A stretch of 64,000 nucleotides of DNA from an uncultured bacterium (lineage in GTDB: Bacteria; Planctomycetota; Uabimicrobiia; Uabimicrobiales; JABWCH01). Position numbers and translations under genes: made by a program. The notes beneath the pieces were generated by a model. It had not been told where the DNA came from. It ran no database searches and worked only from the letters and a program-made list of their open reading frames with translations. Below, in pieces: positions 8,621-17,058 of the stretch. The DNA is taken from positions 3,043 to 67,042 of the forward strand of contig CALKWO010000202.1 in the NCBI GenBank assembly GCA_938003875.1. Direction: 5' to 3'. Position 1 is the stretch's first letter. Each line of letters begins with the position of its first letter.

Positions 8621-10273
8621 ATGGAAAATAAAGGTATTGGTAAAATAACAGCAACAGAAAAGCAACCAACAACTTGCAATACTCTTCGTTTTTGGGTTCA
8701 TCACGATGTTATTATTAAGCCATTCGATATTGTTAGAATTGAACATATTTCTAAAATAAAGGGAGATCGTAGCTACACTTATGCGATTGTTCAAGATCTT
8801 GAATACATAACCGATAGTGCTGGACATCTAGCGAACTACGTTTCATCTGATTTCGGGAATCTAGATGTAAAGCCGCAGAATGAGCGAATTGGAACTACAA
8901 TTGCGCAAGCAGAGGTACTTTACAATAATCGTGAAATTGAGATGCCAGTACTAGAGGGTGCAAAAGTAGAATGGGCAGATGTTGAAGGCATTAAAGAGGC
9001 TCTGGGATTGAGTGCATATCAACATCCTATTCCTGCGGGATATATTTCTATTTCAAATGGAGAAGAGGTACCTATCGAGGTGGAGGCAGAATATTTACTT
9101 GGGCCAGAAGGAGCTCATATGAACATAGCAGGAATTTCAGGTCTTGCAACAAAAACTTCTTACGCCATGTTCTTGATGAACTCTATTCAACAACGCCTTT
9201 CCGAAAAAGTATCAATGATCATTTTTAATGTCAAAGGAAACGATTTATTAGCACTTGATGAACCCAATGAGGCATTGAGCGAAAATCAACGCAAAGGTTG
9301 GGAAAAATGTGGCTTACAGCCTAAACCATTTCAAAATGTTACTTATCTTTACCCTTATGCCAATCGTCAGCAAAATGATTATACTATATCCCATGTTGTT
9401 CCTCAGATATTAAAGAGACAGCAAGAAAAAAAACGTGCTTTCAACTATTTCTATGATGTTGAAACAGGTAAATGCAAATTGTCTCTTTTATTTTCAGATA
9501 TAGACGACCCAAGTTCTACCATGGAAAGTATTGCCCATCAGCTATCAGAATCTGATACAAATAGTTGGGACGCTCTAAAAGAAATGGTGGAACAGAAAAC
9601 CAGAAAAGGTTCAGGAGCAAACAAAGATATTTCTGTAATGTCTTGGAGAAAATTTAGTCGACTTTTACGATCTAGAACCGATAATGACTTATTTACAGAG
9701 AAAGCTACCACTCAAACCGAAAAAAAACGCCAAAAGTCGATTCGAGAAGCTGTCCTGGAATTGAGGCCTGGGAATATCCTTGTGATTGATGTCGAACCTC
9801 TACCACATTATATTCAATGTCTCGTGTTTGGTGATGTTATTCAAACAATATATGGAATTAAACTGGGTGATGAGGATGTGAGTCCTTCCGAACTGGGTAA
9901 AATGGTTATTTTTGCAGATGAATTAAATAAATATGCACCCAAAACAGGAGAAGATAGAAGAACACTCACCCAGAATCTACTTGAGATTACAGAGCGTGGA
10001 CGTTCATTAGGGACAGTACTATTCGGAGCTGAGCAATTCCGTAGCGGTGTACATGATCGCATATTGGGTAATTGTAGTACAAATATTTATGGGCGCACCA
10101 GCCCTGTTGAAATTGCTAAATGTCCAGATTACCGTTATTTCCCAGATGCATATAAATCAGCCATTACGCGACTTTCTAAAGGGAGCCTATTGTTACAACA
10201 TGCAGTTTTTAAAACATCCCTAGTTAAAGTTCAATTCCCTTTTCCTAGTTATTATCAACCAAAGGAGAAATAA
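8621..10273 (+). CDS. HerA-like ATPase with a non-canonical P-loop
   Basis: 550 residues. The N-terminal ~80 residues look like a HAS-barrel (F-W-V-H-H-D then Y-A-I-V-Q-D-L-E-Y). The P-loop position reads GISGLATKTS at 171-180: the glycine normally preceding the Lys is Thr, and one residue is inserted relative to G-x4-G-K-T. It is followed by I-I-F-N-V-K-G-N-D where HerA usually has an F-D-x-H-G-E-Y-like strand. Walker B is MVIFADELNKY (about 427-437). A HerA-like ERGRSLGTVLFGAEQFR follows (about 456-472), then I-L-G-N-C-S-T-N. The partner NurA-type gene is 17 bases upstream, and one base separates its stop from the next ATG. It is likely a ring translocase feeding the nuclease; the odd P-loop raises the question of whether it hydrolyses ATP normally. 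Confidence 0.75.
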   Translation: MENKGIGKITATEKQPTTCNTLRFWVHHDVIIKPFDIVRIEHISKIKGDRSYTYAIVQDLEYITDSAGHLANYVSSDFGNLDVKPQNERIGTTIAQAEVLYNNREIEMPVLEGAKVEWADVEGIKEALGLSAYQHPIPAGYISISNGEEVPIEVEAEYLLGPEGAHMNIAGISGLATKTSYAMFLMNSIQQRLSEKVSMIIFNVKGNDLLALDEPNEALSENQRKGWEKCGLQPKPFQNVTYLYPYANRQQNDYTISHVVPQILKRQQEKKRAFNYFYDVETGKCKLSLLFSDIDDPSSTMESIAHQLSESDTNSWDALKEMVEQKTRKGSGANKDISVMSWRKFSRLLRSRTDNDLFTEKATTQTEKKRQKSIREAVLELRPGNILVIDVEPLPHYIQCLVFGDVIQTIYGIKLGDEDVSPSELGKMVIFADELNKYAPKTGEDRRTLTQNLLEITERGRSLGTVLFGAEQFRSGVHDRILGNCSTNIYGRTSPVEIAKCPDYRYFPDAYKSAITRLSKGSLLLQHAVFKTSLVKVQFPFPSYYQPKEK

Positions 10274-10274
10274 A

Positions 10275-11879
10275 ATGTCCATGACTCCTAAGATTGGAGC
10301 ATTTGTCTTAGAGACGCTTACGACAGGAATGTATAGAAATTCAATGGATACGGTTCGGGAGTTTGTCCAAAATGCTACAGACTCTATATTTGAAGCAGAA
10401 AAAAACAAACTTATTCAAGTAAATACAGGACGTATAGATATAAAGATTGATCCCGATTCCTATAAGCTTATAATAAAAGATAATGGAGGAGGAGTCCCTA
10501 AGGAAAAAATTTATAGTAGGCTGATCAATATAGGTATGTCCGAGAAAGATTTTACTACCAATGCTGGTTTTCGAGGGATTGGAAGATTAGCTGGGATTGC
10601 TTATTGCCAAACATTGTCGTTCCGTACTTTAGCTCCTGGAGAAAAAATCGTTTCAACAGTAAAAATTGATTGCGAGAAATTGTGCAAGATTATTCATCCT
10701 GACGGCATCCGCCATGTGGAAGAATTAACTGATGTCATAGCAAAAAATACTGAAATACAAGAAGATAAAGCCACATCCGATGATCATTTTTTTGAAGTGA
10801 TTATGGAAGGTGTTAATCAAGCGGGAAAAGATCTCCTAAGCTGGGAATTGCTTGAAAATTATCTCAGTCAAGTGGCCCCTGTAGGATTTGACGCACAACG
10901 ATTTTATTTAGCACCTAAAATTATTAAATGGGTTGAAGATCAAGGAATTATTATTCCGACAGTTACATTGATCGTCAAAACACCAAAAATAGAAAGAGAA
11001 ATTTTTAAATCTTATAAAAATCGTTACGAAACACAGAATAGTCGCGACGGTAATCATGAGTTTGAGATTGAGGATATTGAGTTTTATCCGAAATCAATCA
11101 CTTCAAATATGCCTTTTTGGATTTGGTATGGCAAAATTCCTTTTTTCGGCACAGTAGAAGATGATAAATCTGCCGGACTTAGGCTGCGGGCTAAGAACAT
11201 TGCGATAGGAGGTCCAGAAGCCGTAGCCGAACTTTTCGAAAAAAATGCGAAAACTGATGGTAGATTCAATGCATGGTATATTGGAGAAATTTACATACTT
11301 TCTCCTGGGGCTTTTCCCAATGCCCGACGTGATAGATTTGAAGACATTGGAGAGTGGCCTAAAATAAAAGAAAGCTTAATGAATTTCTTTCGAGAGCAAG
11401 TAAAAGAAACTCGGAAGATTTCTGAGGAGCGAAACATAATCAAAAAAACTCAGAAGGTACTTGATGATTTTAAAGAGCGTCAAGATATTGGGTTCGTTAC
11501 ACCAGAACATCGTGAAGAGTTAGCACAAAGAGTCGATGAAGCACAAAGACTGATAGAAAAATTAGAAAAAAAGACTTCTAGACAATCTAAACAGACAGAA
11601 GATATACCGAAACAAAAAGAACAACATAAAGAAATAGAAGAGGTAATAAAACCAATAAAGGCGTCTCAGATTTTACAGAATACTAAGAGAGCTTTACAAG
11701 AAACAAAACAGGTGCTACAAGAGGAAAAAAGTTTTAAGCCAAAATTAAAGGCTGATTTAGATCATAAACAACTCAAACTAATCACTGAAATTCTTAAGAT
11801 ACTCTATCAAATACTTGATGAACAAAGTTATAAGAAAGCGGAGAGTGCTATTCTTACACATTTCAAAGATAAGGTGTAG
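10275..11879 (+). CDS. GHKL (Hsp90/MutL-type) ATPase of the cargo operon
   Basis: 534 residues. The Bergerat ATP fold is clear: N-box EFVQNATDS (Glu29, Asn33, Asp36), G1 DNGGG (69-73) and G2 GFRGIGRLAG (98-107). A middle region contains PNARRDRFED (about 347-356), reminiscent of the Hsp90-type catalytic-loop segment. The C-terminal ~150 residues are Lys/Glu/Gln-rich coiled coil. AAGGAG precedes ATG 10275, one base after the HerA-like stop, so expression is coupled. GHKL ATPases act as ATP-driven clamps or conformational switches; here it could sense a DNA or protein state and license the nuclease-translocase pair (inference). The downstream radical SAM gene starts 10 bases after its stop. Confidence 0.8.
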   Translation: MSMTPKIGAFVLETLTTGMYRNSMDTVREFVQNATDSIFEAEKNKLIQVNTGRIDIKIDPDSYKLIIKDNGGGVPKEKIYSRLINIGMSEKDFTTNAGFRGIGRLAGIAYCQTLSFRTLAPGEKIVSTVKIDCEKLCKIIHPDGIRHVEELTDVIAKNTEIQEDKATSDDHFFEVIMEGVNQAGKDLLSWELLENYLSQVAPVGFDAQRFYLAPKIIKWVEDQGIIIPTVTLIVKTPKIEREIFKSYKNRYETQNSRDGNHEFEIEDIEFYPKSITSNMPFWIWYGKIPFFGTVEDDKSAGLRLRAKNIAIGGPEAVAELFEKNAKTDGRFNAWYIGEIYILSPGAFPNARRDRFEDIGEWPKIKESLMNFFREQVKETRKISEERNIIKKTQKVLDDFKERQDIGFVTPEHREELAQRVDEAQRLIEKLEKKTSRQSKQTEDIPKQKEQHKEIEEVIKPIKASQILQNTKRALQETKQVLQEEKSFKPKLKADLDHKQLKLITEILKILYQILDEQSYKKAESAILTHFKDKV

Positions 11880-11889
11880 CGAGATAAAA

Positions 11890-13278
11890 ATGAACATTCT
11901 TTTAGTAGAACCAGATTATCGTTCTAAATTTCCTCCACTTGGATTAATGAGGATTGCATCATTCCATAAGGAACGCAAAGATGCTGTTACCTTTACCCGT
12001 GGAAAAGTACAAGAATATCGTAATGTCCAATGGAATAGAATTTATATATCATCCCTTTTTACTTATGAGCTACCAAGAACTGTTGATACAATTCAATACT
12101 ATTTTTTATCCGTTTCAAATCCTAGCAGAGATATTTTTGTCGGTGGCATTGGAGCTACACTTCTCCCAAATTATATAAGAGAGAGAGTTTCGTGTAATGT
12201 TATTGAAGGATGTCTGGACAAACCCAACATGTTAGGTTTGGGAGAAAAGCCAATAGCAACGTATATTCCAGATTATGCATTATTGGATTCCGTAGATTGG
12301 AAATACCAACCGGAAAATGCTTATTTTATAAGAATATCACAAGGATGTATTCGTAAATGCGAGTTTTGTGCTGTTCCTAAACTGGAACCTCAATTTAGTT
12401 ATTTACAAAGTGTCAATGATCAATTAAATGCAATTAATAAAAAATATGGTAAACGGCAACATCTAGTCATTCTTGATAATAATATCCTAGCTTTATCTCA
12501 AAAAAAGGAAAATAAAGAGAAGCTAAAGCTGAGCATTAGTGATATACAAAATCAAGGATTTTCTAAAGGCGCAATGATTCAAAAACGAAAGCGTACAGTA
12601 GATTTTAACCAAGGTATAGATGCAAGATTAATTACTCCTGAAATCGCTACTTTACTATCGTCCATATGCTTAGAACCCGTACGTCTTGCCTTTGATAAGT
12701 CAAAGATCCAAAAACAATACGAACGAGCAGTTGAATTGCTTGCTAAAGAAGGATTCAATCAATTTACAACCTATGTAATGTACAATTTCGATGATAACCC
12801 AGAGAACTTTTATGATAGGCTAAAATTGAATATAGAATTATCTAAAAACTTAAACATTAGAATAAGTGGTTTTCCTATGAGGTATATTCCAATTGAAGAT
12901 GTAGATCGGCACCATATTTCCTCTAACTGGACTTGGCGATATTTAAGAGGTGTACAGTGCATTTTGAAGGTCACTCATGGGATAGTAAGTCCTAAGCAGG
13001 ATTTTTTTGAGGCTGCTTTTGGAAAATCAAAAGAAGAATTTGTAAAAATTATTACTATGCCAGACAATTATATCTTCTTTAGATCGGGTAAAAAACACAA
13101 AGAATACCCTAAAAAAGTTAAGAAATGGGAAAAACAATACCATCAATTTTCCGAATCAGAGAAAAAAGACTTCGTTTTACTCCTTGAAAAATTACATAAG
13201 TCAACAAAACGTAGAGAGGATCTTATGGATATAGAATCAAATAAATTTAAGGAATTGCTAAAACATTATTATCCATAA
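11890..13278 (+). CDS. Radical SAM protein with B12-binding-like N-terminus
   Basis: 462 residues. The radical SAM cluster motif is C-I-R-K-C-E-F-C (Cys153, Cys157, Cys160), preceded by R-I-S-Q-G. The first ~120 residues look like a cobalamin-binding-type alpha/beta domain (MNILLVEPDYRSKFPPLGLM; later F-V-G-G-I-G-A). Further barrel signatures: LDNNIL, FNQGIDARL, V-R-L-A-F-D, and Y-V-M-Y-N-F-D-D-N-P-E. ATG 11890 is chosen because the longer frame starts inside the preceding gene. It is the last gene of the tight operon and shares its AT-rich composition. The substrate is unknown; a nucleotide, DNA or protein modification used for marking or signalling would fit a defence operon. The radical SAM call is firm, the B12 domain less so. 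Confidence 0.85.
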   Translation: MNILLVEPDYRSKFPPLGLMRIASFHKERKDAVTFTRGKVQEYRNVQWNRIYISSLFTYELPRTVDTIQYYFLSVSNPSRDIFVGGIGATLLPNYIRERVSCNVIEGCLDKPNMLGLGEKPIATYIPDYALLDSVDWKYQPENAYFIRISQGCIRKCEFCAVPKLEPQFSYLQSVNDQLNAINKKYGKRQHLVILDNNILALSQKKENKEKLKLSISDIQNQGFSKGAMIQKRKRTVDFNQGIDARLITPEIATLLSSICLEPVRLAFDKSKIQKQYERAVELLAKEGFNQFTTYVMYNFDDNPENFYDRLKLNIELSKNLNIRISGFPMRYIPIEDVDRHHISSNWTWRYLRGVQCILKVTHGIVSPKQDFFEAAFGKSKEEFVKIITMPDNYIFFRSGKKHKEYPKKVKKWEKQYHQFSESEKKDFVLLLEKLHKSTKRREDLMDIESNKFKELLKHYYP

Positions 13279-13359
13279 TTATGGAAAGGCTCTTGGAAAT
13301 ATTTAGAATTATGAATCTTACTCTCCTTCCATGCAAAAATAACTTCATATTCTTCACAT

Positions 13360-14598
13360 TTAAAATTTTAGTTCATCATTACGGAAGGTTACGAGCAGAG
13401 AGCCAATATTTAGGCAATACAAAATCATCACGGAATCCGCTATAGAAAAAACTTCCATCTCGCACAAAGGCAAAACCACCTCCTTTTCAAATTCTCCCTG
13501 ATCCATCATAAAATCAGGGTAACTCTCTTTCATCTTACCATAAATTTGAGATGCAGAGGCAGGCCAGATGATACGGCTTTGCAAGATAAATCCTTGTTCT
13601 GGCCCTTCCTGCCATCTGAGATCAAGGAGGCTGGCGAATAGTTGCCATAAAATCTCAAAGCCTATCTTTTCTTTAATCTTCTGAAAATTGCAGTGAGCAA
13701 GAAGGATACATGTGCCTATAAGCTGATTCCAAAGGTTACTTTTGAAGAGAAGAGGGGCATCCTCTTCTTGAGTCTTCATGTTTAAAGTACTCATCTCTTG
13801 CATTTCTGGTTCGTATACGGGCATTTCGTATTCGGCGATTTCGGCGACGGCATTGGCGAAATACTGCCTTTGTTCATGATCCCCAATACAATCGGAAAGC
13901 ACGTTATTTGCCAGAAACGTAAGATCTTTGGCAGTGACTCTGGTTTCTTCTTCGGGGGTAAGGGTTTGGGCTAAAGATAGAAGCCATCGGTCGTTGCCAG
14001 CAAGAAGCGATTTGCCTGCCATCTTTTGTAAAGAAAACAGCCATTGATTCCAGTCCGGAAATTTTTTGGTTTGGGACAATCGTCTGATCTGGAGGTCTGC
14101 CTGGGAAATTTGGGCTGAAAGATTGTCCAGCGTTTGGGAGAAATGGGATGGCAATTTCAGGCAAGAATCGGGCTTATGGCTAAAGTCTTGCAGGATATAC
14201 AGGCTTTCCAGTGCAGTACCGAGGAAAAAGCGATCTTCTACATAATTCCATCCTTCTATGGCATCCTGGGCTGATAATGGTCTGGACAATGTAAGAATTT
14301 TTTCCTCCAATGAATTGGATATGCTCTGGATGGTGAAAGGAGTGGCTATGATCTGGATCAATTCTATCGCCGATATGTCTTTCCTGAAACGCAATAGCCA
14401 TCCATAAGCGGAAAAAATATCCAGCAACTGGCTTTTGTATGGTTCCTGGCGAGGATCTGAATCAGGAGTGAGATTGTTGAGATAAGAGCGCATTCTATCC
14501 TCAAAAATTTGAGCGATAATATCTGGCAAGGCATCTGGGATCTGGGCCTGATCCCATAAACTGGCCACTTCAAGAGGGAGAAAATCCATAACTTTCAT
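13360..14598 (-). CDS. Unrecognised protein coupled to a sigma-54 activator
   Basis: 412 residues, no motif I can name. It is mostly alpha-helical, Trp- and Leu-rich, without signal peptide or clear membrane span. Its ATG (14598) overlaps the TGA of the upstream activator gene by four bases (ATGA), so the two are translated together. It may be the target, sensor or co-regulator of the sigma-54 activator. Its 3' end converges on the radical SAM gene 81 bases away. Composition is like the element backbone rather than the AT-rich cargo, which marks the cargo's right edge. Confidence 0.7.
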   Translation of the reverse strand: MKVMDFLPLEVASLWDQAQIPDALPDIIAQIFEDRMRSYLNNLTPDSDPRQEPYKSQLLDIFSAYGWLLRFRKDISAIELIQIIATPFTIQSISNSLEEKILTLSRPLSAQDAIEGWNYVEDRFFLGTALESLYILQDFSHKPDSCLKLPSHFSQTLDNLSAQISQADLQIRRLSQTKKFPDWNQWLFSLQKMAGKSLLAGNDRWLLSLAQTLTPEEETRVTAKDLTFLANNVLSDCIGDHEQRQYFANAVAEIAEYEMPVYEPEMQEMSTLNMKTQEEDAPLLFKSNLWNQLIGTCILLAHCNFQKIKEKIGFEILWQLFASLLDLRWQEGPEQGFILQSRIIWPASASQIYGKMKESYPDFMMDQGEFEKEVVLPLCEMEVFSIADSVMILYCLNIGSLLVTFRNDELKF

Positions 14599-16043
14599 TG
14601 CTTGCTCCTGTCAGGAAATTTGTTTAGCATCCTGCTAATGGTGGATTTGTGTTTTCCGAAATATCGGGTAATCGCTGCGTTATTGATACATTCCGGGGGA
14701 AGTAGCTTTATTTGCAATCGCTCCAGGTACTTTTCGTCTAAGGATTCTATATCCCAGAAACCGAGGCATAGGGATTTTTGGACAAAAGACTTTAGCTCCC
14801 GGATATTGCCTGGCCAGGGATAGGAAATGATTTTTTGCGACTGCTCTTGTGTCAATGATGGGAAATTTCTTTGCTCCCCTTTTGTATGCAAAAAATGCTC
14901 AATGAGAGGAAGGATTTCTTCTATTCTTTCCCTCAATGGTGGTAATCGTATTTCCAGCGTACTGAGACGGTAGTAGAGGTCTTCCCGAAATTTCTTTTCG
15001 CTGACGGCTTGCAAGAGTTTTACATTGCTTGCTGCGATGATGCGGACATCCACGGTAAATGTATTCCTATCGCCTAAACGCCTGACTTGCTTATCTTCCA
15101 GAACACGCAGCAATTTAGCCTGCAAGGAAAGTGGCATATCGGCAATCTCGTCTAAAAATAGCGTTCCTTCATGGGCGAGTTCTAATAATCCTTGTTTGAA
15201 ATCGGAAGCTCCGGTAAACGCTCCCTTGCTGTGGCCGAACAGCTCGTTTTCCAGCAGAGTTTCTGGAATGGCGGAGCAATTTAAAGGGAGAAATACTTTA
15301 TGAGATCGTTCGCTTTGGCTGTGGATCGCTTTGGCTACCAGCTCTTTTCCTGTGCCTGTTTCGCCTTGAATCAAGACTGGATAATCACACCGGGCAAACA
15401 AAGCAAGCCGTTCTTGTACTTTCTTCATGGAAGAAGAGAGACCCAGGAGCCCTTCCTCTCTTCTGGAACTCTTTGATTGAAATTTTGGCTTCCTTGTGAG
15501 AGAAACAAAAGCAAGGGCATATTTGATTTTTTCTTTGTGAATGTCCGTGAACTTATGTTCTTGCGAATCGTGCCAGAAAAAAGGATTCTCATCTATATTT
15601 TCCATAATTTTGTATATGCTCAGGCAAACATCCCGCAAATCTTCCCTGCTTTCCCATCTATCCCATGCTTCTTCAAAACACCTTTGAGCCAGGGTAAATT
15701 TTTCGAAAATTTCCAGGCGATTTTTGCAATCTACTACGAGGATTCCTCCCCATTTGTCTATTTCGCCGCTTTTGGCATCAAAACTTGTCGAACTTCGAGA
15801 AGCGATTGTTTTCCCTTCATCACGAGGTCTTTCCGCTCGCAAAAGCATCAACACTACTTCCCATAATGCAATTGATTCAGGAACATTGCACCTTCCATTA
15901 AAATGAACATACGGGCCTACAAAATTGATAAACTTTTGGAACATTCCATGATCCTTCCTAAATTGCCATTCCTGTCTCTTTTTTTGCAACTTTTTTGCAA
16001 CTTTTTTTTCCATTTTTGGCAATATTGGTTTCATTGATTTCAT
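14595..16043 (-). CDS. Sigma-54-dependent transcription activator with unknown N-terminal sensor
   Basis: 482 residues. The central AAA+ domain (about 200-420) has Walker A GETGTGKE (227-234), the sigma-54-contacting GAFTGA loop (274-279), Walker B GTLFLDEI (293-300) and the R-E-D-L-Y-Y-R-L-S segment. The C-terminus has a helix-turn-helix (about 457-479, A-A-I-T-R-Y-F-G-K-H-K-S-T-I-S-R). The N-terminal ~190 residues are not a receiver, PAS, GAF or CARF domain that I recognise and begin with a Lys-rich stretch; they presumably receive the signal. Only one gene follows in the operon. Start uncertain: ATG 16043, with in-frame ATGs at residues 4 and 11 and no strong SD. It would remodel RNA polymerase-sigma54 at promoters I could not locate. 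Confidence 0.9.
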   Translation of the reverse strand: MKSMKPILPKMEKKVAKKLQKKRQEWQFRKDHGMFQKFINFVGPYVHFNGRCNVPESIALWEVVLMLLRAERPRDEGKTIASRSSTSFDAKSGEIDKWGGILVVDCKNRLEIFEKFTLAQRCFEEAWDRWESREDLRDVCLSIYKIMENIDENPFFWHDSQEHKFTDIHKEKIKYALAFVSLTRKPKFQSKSSRREEGLLGLSSSMKKVQERLALFARCDYPVLIQGETGTGKELVAKAIHSQSERSHKVFLPLNCSAIPETLLENELFGHSKGAFTGASDFKQGLLELAHEGTLFLDEIADMPLSLQAKLLRVLEDKQVRRLGDRNTFTVDVRIIAASNVKLLQAVSEKKFREDLYYRLSTLEIRLPPLRERIEEILPLIEHFLHTKGEQRNFPSLTQEQSQKIISYPWPGNIRELKSFVQKSLCLGFWDIESLDEKYLERLQIKLLPPECINNAAITRYFGKHKSTISRMLNKFPDRSKQ

Positions 16044-16191
16044 AACTTATTTGAAATTATAGCATTATAAAAATGAAAATATGAAATTGCCAGGCACAGA
16101 TTTTGTTTTAGTAAAGATGCCCTTGAACAATTTTACAGCAATTTTTCTGCTCTTTATGTTATTGTTTTTATAGAGATAAGGAAAAGGCAAT

Positions 16192-16878
16192 ATGAATTCT
16201 TCAACAACTTCAAAAGAAGATTGGAGCGAACTATCCAATATTCCACAAGATACCATAAATACAATATTTTGTGAATCAAAAAGGCGTTTTGAACAGGAAA
16301 ATCATTTTCTCCCTGAGCAGGATAAGGAGGACATCTTTGGCAAATTCTGGCTTAATCCTCGGAATAATCTACTCAAAGCCTTGAAGCATAAAAATAACGG
16401 ATCAGCCTTGCAAATTGACATTCCTCACACAATAAACACCATTTCATTGTTTTTGCATTCTCATGCAAAAAATACAGTTTGGGAGTTCTATAACAAAAAG
16501 AAGGCGCATTCTAATATGGATATGCTCTCCGAGTGTAACACCCCGAAAAAATCTGACCCCATAGAGGTAGAGGAAGTCTGGGAAATCTTAGAAAAGGCAG
16601 GGGCAAAATCTGGATATTCAACAATGATTCGATGCCTCCGAAAAATGCAATGGTACCCTGGCTTAAAAATCAATCGCAAGGAACTCTTTCGGATTTGCGA
16701 TAAAACTGGGGAATGTGTTGCCAGAGACCGCTGTTTGTTTCAACCTAAACGCAATGGGGTATGCAAGATCCGCATTGGAAAAATCATGGCAAAAATCGTT
16801 ATGAAAGCCTTTCCTGAAGAACAAAGCGACAAGGAAAGGAAATCAAAAATAGCACAATCAAAAAGGAAGGATGTATAG
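16192..16878 (+). CDS. Hypothetical protein in the element integration module
   Basis: 228 residues, charged, no membrane span. The middle part (about 100-160) is helical, with N-M-D-M-L-S-E-C then a short linker and V-E-E-V-W-E-I-L-E-K. Several Cys residues at about 180-205 (R-I-C-D-K-T-G-E-C-V-A-R-D-R-C) could bind metal. The overall look (an acidic helix, a linker, then a helix-turn-helix-like segment) is faintly reminiscent of a small sigma factor or DNA-binding protein, but I cannot support that. AAGGAAAAGG precedes ATG 16192. The next small gene and the large recombinase follow without gaps, so it may assist excision or integration. Confidence 0.65.
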   Translation: MNSSTTSKEDWSELSNIPQDTINTIFCESKRRFEQENHFLPEQDKEDIFGKFWLNPRNNLLKALKHKNNGSALQIDIPHTINTISLFLHSHAKNTVWEFYNKKKAHSNMDMLSECNTPKKSDPIEVEEVWEILEKAGAKSGYSTMIRCLRKMQWYPGLKINRKELFRICDKTGECVARDRCLFQPKRNGVCKIRIGKIMAKIVMKAFPEEQSDKERKSKIAQSKRKDV

Positions 16879-16879
16879 A

Positions 16880-17056
16880 ATGGATAAAATCTTTTCAAAG
16901 CCAGCCAGAAAACCTAAAAAAAACAGCCCTAAATTAAAATTGCCAGTGCAGACAATAAAAATTGTAAAAGTTGTTACTCCTGACTATAATAAAGAACTGA
17001 TAGCTTCTATTTTTGCCCAACATATCTGCAATAAAATTTGTAAGAAAAAGGGCTAA
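16880..17056 (+). CDS. Small basic protein before the integrase
   Basis: 58 residues, rich in Lys and Pro at the N-terminus (K-P-A-R-K-P-K-K-N-S-P-K), with a short hydrophobic helix later. ATG 16880 has AGGAAGG nine bases upstream; the ATG at 16871 abuts that SD directly and is less likely. Its stop is two bases before the recombinase ATG. Size, charge and position are what one expects of a recombination directionality factor or excisionase partner of a serine integrase. There is no sequence signature, so this is inference. Confidence 0.5.
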   Translation: MDKIFSKPARKPKKNSPKLKLPVQTIKIVKVVTPDYNKELIASIFAQHICNKICKKKG

Positions 17057-17058
17057 AA

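Noticed and set aside
16192..16878. Sigma factor identity for the 228-residue protein
   Set aside because: Only a faint helix-linker-helix resemblance; the conserved sigma region 2 and 4 motifs cannot be pointed to.
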